Below are positions 43,495 through 64,000 of a stretch of DNA of 64,000 nt, piece after piece. Below the pieces are notes generated by a model, which ran no database searches, was not told the DNA's origin, and saw only the letters and a program-made list of their open reading frames with translations. Every line of letters begins with the position of its first letter. Position 1 is the first letter of the stretch. Made by a program: the position numbers and the translations under genes. This DNA comes from Aptenodytes patagonicus (lineage: Eukaryota; Chordata; Aves; Sphenisciformes; Spheniscidae): NCBI RefSeq assembly GCF_965638725.1, contig NC_134955.1:10630316-10694315 (forward strand), written 5' to 3'.

Positions 43495-45428
43495 GCTTGT
43501 AGAGTTTACACAAAAAATAAGCAAATCGTGTAATTTAGAGAGGATGATTTTTATTTGGAAATATTTAAGTTGCGGCTAGTATTTTAATCTTCTATTCAAT
43601 AATGACATGGAAAATGTTTAATTCTATTACAGTTAGAACTGTCTGCCTAAATATCACAATATAGCAGGTATTGTCTGTACAGCGTTAAACTTCAATTGAT
43701 TTGAAAAGTATTGACTGTATAGATTATTTACTTCAGTACTTTTAAAAATGCTATATTGGTAGACATGCACCACTTACAAACAGTCTTCTGAGGCAAGCCT
43801 CTTTCCTAAAGAAGTTAATTGCCAGGTAAAAGATCTGGGCTCTGTGTTTCTTAGTTTCCAACAAACAACTAATCTTCAGTTATTCTTTTCTAAAGAAAAA
43901 AAAAGAGGTGAAAGGAATATCAGAAAATCTGCTATGATGATGTTACAGCGAGTACATAAAGAAAGTAATTGTGTGTCACTTCCTCAGAACACTGAATATT
44001 GCTTTTCTAGTAAGCTTACTAATGCACAGAGTTCAAAATGACAGTGCAGTTAAATCTAAGCAGAGCTTACCAGTTACATGTATTCAAATTACTTTAGCTC
44101 CAAGACATCCCAGCCAGTGGCCAGGAGTCTGTTGTTCAAAACCTGCAATACAATCAACATTTAAGTTACAGCCTTTGTACCTTTTATCTTTCCTCAGATA
44201 CTTCATTCTGGCAGAACAGAATTAAACAGTCCAAGAGACATCATCCTACAGCAATTTTATCAATAAACTATAACCAATTCCTACAGGAGCAAAAAATCAG
44301 TGTTTGCAATAACTTAGTAGAGTGTTTACTTTCAAAACAATCTCTAAAGCAGTTATACTTTCCACCCTAAAGGAAAGGACAACAGTAGAAATATTTTAAG
44401 AGCAGTGATTCATCCACCTTCCATTTTAACTCTCATTTTCCACTTCTCTTTCAGACAAGTGTAAATACTACCACAAGCTATGCAAGTTTTATTTAATCCA
44501 GTTGTATAAAATTTGACACTTTAACCACTTTCCCATTTCTTTTATGCACATGTACTTCTTGCTTTCAAAAGGCAGCAGGGCAGAAGGCTTTAGACAAGTC
44601 TCAAGAAGTAAATTTCTCCAATAAGGATGAAATGTTTGTTCCCATCTTCCACATCTATGTCGAGACACTGGTGACAACCTGTGCTCCCCCACTTCAGTTC
44701 TGGTGCCCCCTGATAAATCATAAGTCTGTCAAATCTATTAACATTTTAGCATCTATCATTGGTGTATACTTCAAAAGCCTCCTTTAGAAGCTCACCAGTG
44801 GACACAAGCTTAAGAGTATTTAATTCTATAGCACAGCAGTCAGCAGCCCCACAGAAGTTCCAATAATGCTGTATCCAGATGAGCTTCCTGTCTTCTCCTC
44901 AGACCCACCTGGGCTCTTTCATACAGCCAGCATGAAGACCATGGCATCAACACAGCAAAAAACTTACTAAGGCACTGGACTAGTGCAGTTTTGATGCGAG
45001 CCAAGTACCCAACAGATGGCACAAGTTAGCACAGGCATTCTATATTTAGCCTTCTTGTAAAGCAGTTATGTTTTGAAAATAGTAATGGTTGTGTTTCCTC
45101 CCTCAGTTCCAAAAGGCACCACAGATAGAAAAGCAAATCAGAAGTCATGAACAAAAACAGAAGAGGAAAAACTGGTGATATGTATTGCTCTTTATATATA
45201 CGTACATGTTTATGGTGACTATGAGACATGTACACATTAAACACTTTGGAAATTTTTAAGGTTCTTATACAATGCTTGCAAATTACTATGTATGTTCATA
45301 ATGTGACTAACACAACTGAGTAATACTTTAAAGAAACATGAGGACTCCAGTCTGCTGTGGATATACCTGTTCTAAATAGAATTCTGTCAAAAGAGACTAT
45401 TTCCAGGGAACATAAAGGCAGCAATAAA

Positions 45429-45458
45429 CCAGAAGGCTGGACACCAGAAGGCTGGACA
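45429..45458. repeat. Two tandem copies of a 15-bp unit
   Basis: CCAGAAGGCTGGACA is repeated twice head to tail, followed by a partial third copy. Confidence 0.9.
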
Positions 45459-45584
45459 ACAGAAGCCATGTGCACTGTATATATAGTTTGAGAAGTCCTA
45501 TAAAATCCAACAATTAATAGACAGCATAGTATTACAGATAGCTGGAAGGAAAAAAGGTAAAGACACCAGTCGCTTTTCACTTCA

Positions 45585-45617
45585 CACATTTGACATTTAA
45601 AAAAAATGTCAAATGTG
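45585..45617. repeat. Inverted repeat, perfect 14-bp arms, A5 loop
   Basis: CACATTTGACATTT at 45585-45598 pairs exactly with AAATGTCAAATGTG at 45604-45617 over a loop of five A. Confidence 0.95.
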
Positions 45618-48600
45618 CTGACTATGTGCACATGAAATCACATCAATGTTTTCCTGGTGAGCTATGTCTAGAAATTTGCACTAGCCTCCCAAGCTACCCA
45701 GGCTAAGGCTGTTGAAGTACTGAGAAGACAAAGCACTACACAAAGGAAGCCATTTGCAGTGCATTTAGTAGGACATTCAAGAAGTTCTACAAAACCCAGA
45801 AGCAGTGAAACATATTTAAACACCTGCTAACACACTATATATGCTCCAATAGAAAAAAGAAAAATTGCTGCCCGAGATCAAAAGAACTACAGCTGCAAAA
45901 GGCCTGCAGTTGAGGACAAATGCTTTAATTAAGCTCAGTGAAGCGGAGGAAGCAAGCAGTCCCTCTGGAAGCAAGTGTTTACAAGTCAGCATGGAGGGGC
46001 ACATGGATGATGCAGAGGAGATGAACAAGTAGAGCAGCAAGTTCACTGTGGGTCAGTTCAAACAAGCTGCTATTCAGAGGAACCTCTGAGCCTTTTCTGT
46101 TCTCTCTTTATGGAAACTGCTCATTTGCGCTTTTCTCTTACCTGAAGTCTGTGTCCATCCCCGACCAACCTCCTAAGGAATCTTACAAAACTGCTGCTAC
46201 TGAAGAGAACAAGCAAAAGCTTCTAGAAGAGTGATCACGAAGATGCAGCAGCAATCAACCCTGAAAATCCCACTACAGGAACTGGAGGCAAACTGGGCAG
46301 GAAGACTAACAGCAGGTGCTCTGTTTAAAGTGGTGGCAGCCCCTTCTTTCGCCATCACTTGAGGCCCAAGTGAGCTGCTTGTTCTCCTACTCCAAAGCCC
46401 CAAGCAGCTAATGTGCAGCAGCTGTGTCTTTTTGCAGCACCACATGCTAATAACTACCTGTTCTAAACTCTCCTGCCTGGGTTTCTAAGAAGGTGATCTT
46501 AAAATAGGAGCCACCCAATGTTTCATAGGTGGGAAGAGGAATTAAGAGAAAGATGACCTGCAAGCAGATTTCATGCTTTAAAGATTATAATCCTTCATGA
46601 AGACGCAAGTCATCACCTTCACTTCTCGTGTTTTAATAGCTTTCTAACAGAAAATGCAAAAACCACTCTGATGTGGTGACAACGCCTCAGGATTTAGAAA
46701 GGCTATTATTTTAAGTATGCAGGTGACATTGGCTTTCCACTTAGCATGGTTTTTCTGGTTTGTTTGGAGGTTTAAGTGCCTGAAGAGATGGCCCTTTCAG
46801 GCAAGCTATCTTACCATGCCACCACACATCCAACTTACCCTAAAAGATGCCTGAACATAAAAAGGTTAATTACTAAACCTGCATGCCAAGCACCTGTAAA
46901 GCTATCATGAGTGAAGGGAGCATCTGTTTCCAGATTCCTCATTCAGCCTCTATGCCAGCTACACTGATCACTGCTGGCACCCAGGGTAATGACTCCTGAC
47001 ATTTCAACAAAAGACAAACAAGAAGCACAAAACCCAAGAGTTTCCAACAGAATTACTAAAGTGACAAGATTGCATTTAATTCTAAAACAAAGAAAGAAGG
47101 AGGTGCCAAGAAGAACTGGATACTTTTTTTTTGCACTTGTTTTCTGGTCTTAGCATTTTTTGCTTACAAAAGTTACAGTAAAGTTCTAATTAGAAGCCAG
47201 ATTATTTGATAGGTATTAGCACAACCTTTAAAGAGAAAAGCACCGTTTCTATATTCTGTGACTCAGTTTTTCCAGTACTTCTATCAAGTCTGATTAAAAA
47301 TATTTTAGCTCATTAATTCAGACATAGCTAGTATTTCCTACCAGTACTTTCCTCTTTCTCTACAGTAGTAGTGAGACTGATATAACAGTGAGATCACTTA
47401 ACATTTTAAAAAAAATGGAACTGCTCTCTGTCTCTCTCTCTAGCCTAAGAGGAGTGCTACAAGGAAAGCCTTCACAGAATACTATTGGGAGTGTAAGTCC
47501 CTAAAGTATCTTCAACCACCTAATGTTCTGTAGAATTTTAAGTCACATTTCATGCTCTTTGAACTCATATATAGATGCTAAGCACCTATTGGCTCTGCAT
47601 TCCGTGTGGTTTCTGCATTTCAGAAACCAGCACAGAAGTAGCTAATCCATCCAGAAGGTGACTTACTAGGCTAAGTACAGCACATTCCTATTAAAAATGG
47701 ATAGACTTGGTTAAGTTAGAGTCACAAAGAGTGGAAGTTACCTTGCATGTTTTTCTTTCCAAATCAAATATTTAACAGAGGAAACCACAGGTGTCACTGA
47801 CAAGGAAAGATTAGTTGTGGCTTAAAACCACACATGGATTGAAGAGTAGCAAGACATGTTCTGCTCACTAAATAACCTTACAAGTGCATAATTTAGACTG
47901 ATACTTGTTGTCACAGGAGAATTAGAAGCCTTTCATTTGTTTCCAAGAATTGGAATATCAGATATCAGGGAAACGGCCACTTTTTTTTTTATGAATATTA
48001 CAGTGCCCGGCATTAACAGAGCATTTACAACCAAAAGCGTACAATCTTTTTGTCTCAAGAGGCCTAGCACTACAACTACAGTCAGTTGAGTGGGTGGCAA
48101 GAGCAGAGGAACCAATGGTAGCATCCGGGTGGGGGAGGAAAACAGAGGAGCCAACAGTTTAAGAGTCTGGTTGCTCAGTGCAAACTAACCCACCGTAAAA
48201 TACTCCAAACATACCAGATCTTAGTGAAGCATAGTTAAATCCAGAGCTCTAGTCTTCCTTTTAAAAAAAGCCCCTTCAGCAAGGGGAGGTTAAATCTAAG
48301 ACCCAAACATGGAAGCAGCCTACTGGATTGTCACTCTTGCACCATGATACAGAGGAAAAAGGTGATCTAACGTAGTACTCAATAATCATGTTAAGTAGCT
48401 GATTATAGACAAGTGCTCTGCCAGCAAACAAACAGAATGCCAGGGGAAATCAGTTTACGGGTCCTCCACTGTTGTACTTGCAAGAGAGCTCTTTCACTTA
48501 CAGGATTGGAGAAGGTTGCATTAACAGTCAGAATGGCATACATTGAGCTTTCACTGAGTAACTGTGAATTAACAACAGCTTCAGGAGGATTGTGCTGCTC

Positions 48601-51600
48601 TGGCCTGAAGTAGACTTGAATCCTTACCCTAGTTACTAGGCACAAGATTCTGAAAGCACGTGCCGTGTGCTTTATGCAACAAATAGCAGGTCTCTGACCT
48701 AAATTGGGAGAGCCTTTATGAAACAGGGAAAGCAAGATGGATTTGAAAGATACAGGCAAACAAAAAAACAAGTAGTCTCTCTCAAAGTAAAAGTAACTTC
48801 ACACAATTGGAGAATTATACTTAACTATTAAGTACAACTTAAAAATTAAGCATATCAAATAAAAAAGTCCTTGAAGGAACAAGAAGCAAGAAATTGTACA
48901 GCACAGCAAGTGGATCAGAAAATTTCCATTCTTCCTGCTAAGGACTTACAGTACCTATCAAGTCCTCTTGTTCTAGCCTATGCAATTTGTTCAAAATTAA
49001 TTACCTCCTTCAAGTACATGAAATTTTTTAAAGCCTATTTGAACAGACTGGGAGTCTGTTCATGGGAGTAATTAACATGTATTTGTGGGACACACTGCTG
49101 CACTTTATGCCATGTAAATAACTTAACTTGCAAGAAGACTTCTATCCTGTAAATTGCAAAGAAAAACCTCATCTTCCACAGATTCTACAAATTTTCATAC
49201 ACTGTCAGCAATATTCCAAACATCTCTTTAGCTGCTGTCCCTCTCCAAACTGAATCTTTAAGTTGAATAAGCACTGTCCTAAGAGAGTACATTAAGTGAG
49301 AAGTGCCCAATGACAGACTTGCTCACTTAGAGTTAACTTTGTCCAATTTATCTGTTTCAACCACAAGCTTTATGGACAATGCAGATCAAGAGCCACGACA
49401 CAATACAGCATCAATACAGCCTCAACTCCACATATATACTAACATAAGAACAAATATTAACAAGTCAGCCTGCTCCTATAATTTAACCATTTCCTTTCCA
49501 CAGGTCTTTCTCTCCCTACCCCATAATGTGACTGCTTTTGAGAAGTCCCTGCTTACTTTAAGCATTTGCCTCATGATTCTGAATCATACCGAGAAAACTG
49601 TATAATAGAGGAAGTCAAGCCTCCTAACTTTAGATTCTTGAATTCCATCGAAGTTAGGTGCCTAAAACAGTAAGTGTAACTATTTGTGTCCCTAGACATC
49701 CAGTTCTGGGATAATTTCATCAGGAATGAAGGAAAGGATGAGATACTGAGTTTCGTAAGGATAAAAATATTCAACTATATGATGCTGTCTTGAATCTGGA
49801 TTAAGGCTGACATGATACATAACAGTTAATAGTGGCTAAGTAGTGAATCACTTTCACTTAAGTGGTAAATCAGATGTTTGTTAATTAAAACAAGATTACC
49901 ACAACTACTTTCTGACACTCCTGGTGGTAGACTGTATCTCTGTTTCTACAGTAGAGATAGGGCATACACAGAGGATGTAGCAGAAACTCCTACCATATGA
50001 GGCAAGGGCAATGTAAGATTTAATGTTCATTCTACATACCAGAAAATTTTAACCAAGTGGTGGTTTTAATTTTTTCATTTCAAAGAATCTTACGGTAAGT
50101 TCATACTTTAGTTTTTTCATATGCTCATAAAGAAGCAAAAAAGAGGCCTTGCCTCTACACATCAGGATATTTTTTCAGAAGTGATAGTGGCTACAGAATT
50201 ACCATCCTGAAAGGTATAACAATTCAGTTAGAATGAAATTAAAGGCTTCTGGTAATCATCACTACACTTGCAGTTAATGGATATAACTGAATCAAGAGTA
50301 AAAAAAAAAGTCCCCTTCACCCTACCTAGAGCCCATGGCTCTAAGTATTCCAGTTTTATTCAGTGCATTAGTGTGTTGGACCTTCTGCTTTTACCAATTA
50401 GTCACGGTTTCTCCTGCTTCTCATAGTAAGAACAGAAGCTTCTCAAAGCTGTCATTGTTCCACATTCCAGAAGAGACAGTTGCATAATTACTAATTATCA
50501 GTGAGTCATATTTGTTGCAGAGCAGGGAAAGCCAAAGTGAATGTCAAGTCTGCCCTGAAGAAAAGTACTAAGATAACATTAAGGGGCTAAGCATTTATAA
50601 ATATCTTGAAAGTGGAAGCAGGATTAAATTTAGTTTGAGATGGCAGAGAAGCAGCTCACAGTTTTGTTAAGTAACCTTTAACTTGCAGTCATCTGCAGAC
50701 AAAATAGAGGACAGTTGTCTGAAGAAGCTCTGAAGAGTACTCTAGAAAAGAGCAAGAAAACCTAGAATTTAAAGTGATAAGTGAGACCTGTCAACCTTCG
50801 CTTCTAAATTTATGATGGTACGGCATATTAAAAAAAATAAGAGCAGACAATTCATATCAGGTCCACTGGAACTATTTTACAGTTTCTAGAAATTCATGCA
50901 AACACACAGTGAATGCCACCAGGCTAGACAAAATACTTCAGCATAAAAAGACTGAGGAACAGCAAGAATGCACTTTAAGGCAATTCACTTACATTTCTCC
51001 AGAGTAGCCATTCTTTGGTGATTTTTCTTCATTTCTGTTTTAAAGTCTGCTCAGCAGATTGTGAAATATGTAAAAATATTATGAAAAGTTATACTTCCCA
51101 GCTCTGTGTAGGGTACTTCTCAGATCCAAGTTACCTCAATAAACCTGTTCTTTGTTTCTGAACAACGTACAATGTAATACTGTACTATGAAGAAAGGGCA
51201 AAATGTTTAACAGCACAAGACACATAAGGGATAACATCTTAAAACTTGTTTTGTTCCTTGCTTCCAATTTTGAATCAACTAAACAGACCAACAAAAACCA
51301 TCTATATTTGGTAGTTTAAGACTTAAGTCAAGTAAAGGAAAGGTTATGCTTTAAAGCTGTTGGATCCCAAACCACAGCTTACAGATCATGCATGATCTCT
51401 AGAACTGTGCTCTTGATAAAAGGAAGAATCCATGAAATCTGAAGATTCCAAGAAATTAAGGTTAAAAACAAAAAACCAAGCCATTTTGGTGATGCACTAA
51501 CTTAATACTACCTTTTCTTCCCTCACTACAAAATGTAAATACTACAAATAGCTGTAGTTGCTTGTAATTCCTTGAAATGTTAATCCAAAAGCTACTGCAA

Positions 51601-51681
51601 AACCACACTACCCTTTTAAACCATATGAAAAAGCACCATCTATTTAAGTAAATTTGAAACTAATACTACAAATGAACAGGC

Positions 51682-51708
51682 AATGACAGCAAGGAATGAC
51701 AGCAAGGA
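51682..51708. repeat. Two tandem copies of a 13-bp unit
   Basis: AATGACAGCAAGG occurs twice in direct succession. A short duplication with no element around it. Confidence 0.85.
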
Positions 51709-53899
51709 GAAAACTAGCTGACATACAAGAAAGTTACCATGACCAAGCATACCTCACCATGTGTTTTGATATCACCCCATGAAAGTTTAGATTGTCGGGG
51801 TTTTGTTTGTTGTTTTTTGTTTTGGGATTGTGAAGGTTTCTCTGTTTTGTTTTTTAAAATGCAGTATTAGTCATTAACTGATTTTCAAAGTTTCTCACAA
51901 AGGAAAAAGCATGTTCATGTGTATTAAGATGGCATTTACACTATCCAGTTATTTTCCAGAAATTAGACTAAAACCATGCAAAAATACAATAAACACTAAC
52001 AACACTTTCAAGGGATTTGTTTATTTTTGGTTTACAAACAAAGGCACCCAATATTTCTGTTTATGTCTTATAAAAGCTCGCAGATTTAGCATTTGTTTCC
52101 AAACATCTGTTCCTACAGCAGAGAAAAACATTACAGGAAAATGTAATTTTTTTCCTGGTCCCAAATCTAAATACCAGTAACTGTTAACTGATCATGTTGT
52201 TTCAGACTGCTCTTCTTCCTATTTAACCAACTGGAATACCTCCTGTAACTTGCTAGTCAGTACAGTGAGTCTAGCTTACTGTATCAAAATACAGTTCCAG
52301 TATATTTTTGATCAACATCCATTATGTGCAAACACTGGTATGAAGAACTGCAAGAGAACAGGGTTCTGATATGGAAAAAAAACCCCCGTAGTTTCATATA
52401 GAATTTCACAGACTGACCACAGGAAGTGACAAAACTAATGTAGTAAATGTGACACAATCTGTTGTCAGTTAAATAGGATGACTGGTGAATTTTTGTAAGT
52501 TACCAATAGTGCACAGAACCACGGTCTCCAAAGAGGCGAAAAAAATCTGGGTTTCTAAATTGGCAAATGTTTAAAGAGTAGAGGTTAAATATCCTTATAT
52601 TTAAAGTAATCCTTTTCTTTGTTATTTATTCAAAAGAATAGATTTCTAAGCAGTGTTTTGGACCAGAAATAATCAGTTCATTGGCTTCATAGTTCTCAGT
52701 ATTAACAAATCAACATCAAAAGTATCATATATAATAGTTATAAACAACCAAAATTCCCAAGTGAATTGCTTCACAGAATCATTTTCAGAATATGATGTAT
52801 TTGTCTTTTGCAAACTTCAGCCACATGCCAACATGGGACAAGGGGTGTCATTGGATAGTAGGCACCTCTGAAATAAAGTCTACAATGCAGGAACGCTTGA
52901 GCATACTTTCAGGTCTAGTAATATACTTGGGGAGGCAACTAAAAGTGTAATACACCTAATGTATTTGTTAAAGTGTAACATCTTCAGTCACAGAAGCCAT
53001 AATTTATTTTCAGCCACAGTCAGAGGTCTCTCACACAAGGTGTGGTCCTAGACCATTTAGGCTTTTCATCACTAGCTTTATATATACACAGGTAGTTTTA
53101 AAAAGGAATTACAGCTTAACTACTTACTACAGAATATTTAGCTTCAGCAAGGAAGCCATTATCTTTTCAAAATGAGATATACACCTGCACGAAAGGTGTT
53201 CTCTTTAAAGTAAGAGTTTTCACAAAAATAGCAAAATAAGTTCTTTACATACTTAATTCAAATAGGACAAAAAACTACCGAGGGCAAGTATAATGTAGCT
53301 CTTGTGTGATTAAGTCATTATTTGCCTTTCCAAGCAGATTCAAGAACATATTAATCAGTATAAACTGATTTTAATGAACAAACACTGGGCAAGGGTGCTG
53401 GTCAGTGCATCAATTAGAGGAACATTACAGTGTTCTCAGATAGAATTCTGTGCAACCAAAATTTAAAGGGATCTTCACGTATTGCCTTAAACAAGGATTC
53501 AATCTCTTCTTACAACTTGCTATTTTTACAAATGTTTTCCCTACTGAAACAAAGTAACATGCAGAAAAAACAGATTTTTTTCAGATTTAAACCTAATAAT
53601 TTAGTTAAAAGATAGATGGAAGAATTGTTAACATACTTTCATTTTGAAGAAGCAAGGTGCATCTTGCTCTGCTTGCCCAGTGAAATGAGAGGTTTTATTG
53701 GGGCAGGGATGAGAAAGTATGCTTATGTATTGGTGGTGTCCATGCATCAAATTTCATAGCTCAGAGATTTAAAAAATTATTAATTCATGAATTATTTGCT
53801 AACATTGCTTAGAATTTAAAAACAGGTATATCTCTTAATGAAAGCATACAGTTTTGTCCAACTACTATTACCAGTAATATAAATAGCAACTAAGCATAA

Positions 53900-54792
53900 T
53901 AAATTCCTTTCAAATACATTTACCTTTTGAAGTCAGAAGTGTAACAATCAAGTGCTGGCTCTGTGTTCTCAATAAAAATCATTAAAAAAAGAGGACGGTC
54001 AATGACTTTATTTTTGCCCCCCTCAGGGTTACATTTCCTTTTATCTACTCAATGACAGGATCAATTCTGCTTTCACAGAAGCAAATTGTTCATGCTGAAA
54101 TAAATGCAAGTTGGACGCAGCCAGTTTTAGCACAGAACTGAATCATTAAGTGCGTTCTGAAGATCAGATTGGACAAAAGGCCTTTCAGTAATTAAGGAAG
54201 GTTGGGTGGGGTTTTTTTTCTGTTTAAAGCAAAGTAGGCACCATTGTTGCATCCCTACTTTGACAAGGGAAGAAGTAGTGAAAAGTAAAGACAAATTTAA
54301 AAAGTCCTCAAATAATTTTTTTCAGGAGATCCACCATCATTTATACACTTTTGCAACTTGTATAACCCTTGGTAATTTAGAAAAATTTCAAATAAATAGG
54401 TCTACAGCAACTAGCAACTACTAAGTCAATATTTATCTTGCTCAATGTGGAGTAAAACTTAAAAAAAAAATCATGTTAAGGCAGATTTCAAACAAACATG
54501 TTCCAAATTGCACAGTTATGTTGGTCAGTGGTCTAAAATGTTTTCTCCAGGTCAAAGAGTTAAAGTTATTTAAATGCTTGTCTAATGCCAATTCACCCTG
54601 GCACTTGACCATTTTACTTTCCTCTGTTTCCAGGAAGATACACAACTAACATTACATATACCATACTGTATATTTCGCACTCCAATTTAAGATGAAATTA
54701 TGCTTTTACAAAATGTGAGATGACTACATGTTACAGGCTTTGTGCAGTTAGACCACCATATGCATAGACGTCCTAATGCTAAATTCTCTTCT
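53900..54792 (-). other. FAR1: FAR1 3' UTR, minimum likely extent
   Basis: Sequence directly 3' of the FAR1 stop on the minus strand. A first canonical AATAAA is about 780 nt downstream of the stop, followed by T-rich sequence. Vertebrate FAR1 messages usually have long 3' UTRs, so the true end may lie further left; other AATAAA hexamers occur at about 53694-53699 and 52625-52630. Confidence 0.45.
54007..54012 (-). terminator. Candidate polyadenylation signal AATAAA of FAR1
   Basis: AATAAA on the minus strand about 780 nt after the FAR1 stop, with a T-rich stretch 20-45 nt downstream as expected for cleavage and polyadenylation. It is one of several candidates. Confidence 0.35.

Positions 54793-64000
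<9,208 letters not shown>

Larger units (their letters stand above)
29626..53900. other. About 24-kb region with no recognised coding gene
   Basis: Between the OVCH2 promoter and the FAR1 3' end I find no protein homology on either strand, no tRNA-like TTCRANNC loop in context, and no transposon hallmark. The longest open frames (143 codons at 36073-36504 plus, 124 codons at 31259-31633 minus) resemble nothing and are of chance length. Several perfect inverted repeats and short tandem duplications are listed separately. It may hold regulatory DNA or non-coding RNA; sequence alone does not show it. Confidence 0.55.

Overview
This window is vertebrate nuclear DNA. It has multi-exon genes with GT-AG introns, A+T-rich introns and intergenic sequence, one CpG-island promoter, and three recognisable vertebrate genes. 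Introns are short and there is little interspersed repeat sequence (no CR1 3' end, LTR or transposase noticed). With this gene set, that fits a sauropsid, most likely a bird. The species call is inference. All three genes lie on the minus strand.

Left end (1-5909): the first five coding exons of a cytochrome b5 reductase, called CYB5R2 because it sits beside OVCH2 as in human. The start codon is in a CpG island at about 5.1-6.15 kb. A 35/36-bp G/C-skewed minisatellite lies in intron 2. Exon 2 encodes a leucine-rich membrane segment with a (CTG)5 run. Exons after 1412 lie off the left edge.

Middle (11761-29580): a complete OVCH2 (ovochymase-2 / oviductin type) gene. I assembled 19 coding exons that join in frame to 2508 nt, or 835 residues: signal peptide, trypsin-like protease 1, CUB1, CUB2, a short acidic linker, trypsin-like protease 2. 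Both catalytic triads and both activation sites are intact. A TATA box lies about 40 bp upstream of the ATG.

Region 29581-54792 is about 25 kb with no recognisable coding gene. Its right end must hold the 3' UTR of the next gene.

Right end (54793-64000): the last three coding exons of FAR1, the peroxisomal fatty acyl-CoA reductase of ether-lipid synthesis. One intron has a GC rather than GT donor. Upstream FAR1 exons lie off the right edge.

The three genes share no pathway: NADH electron transfer to cytochrome b5, a secreted reproductive-tract protease, and fatty alcohol synthesis. Their order is of interest because FAR1 is several Mb from CYB5R2/OVCH2 in human. No self-contained novel system was seen. 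The best leads are the intact double-protease OVCH2 with two unpaired cysteines, the GC-AG intron, the intronic G-rich minisatellite, and a set of perfect short inverted repeats that look more frequent than chance.
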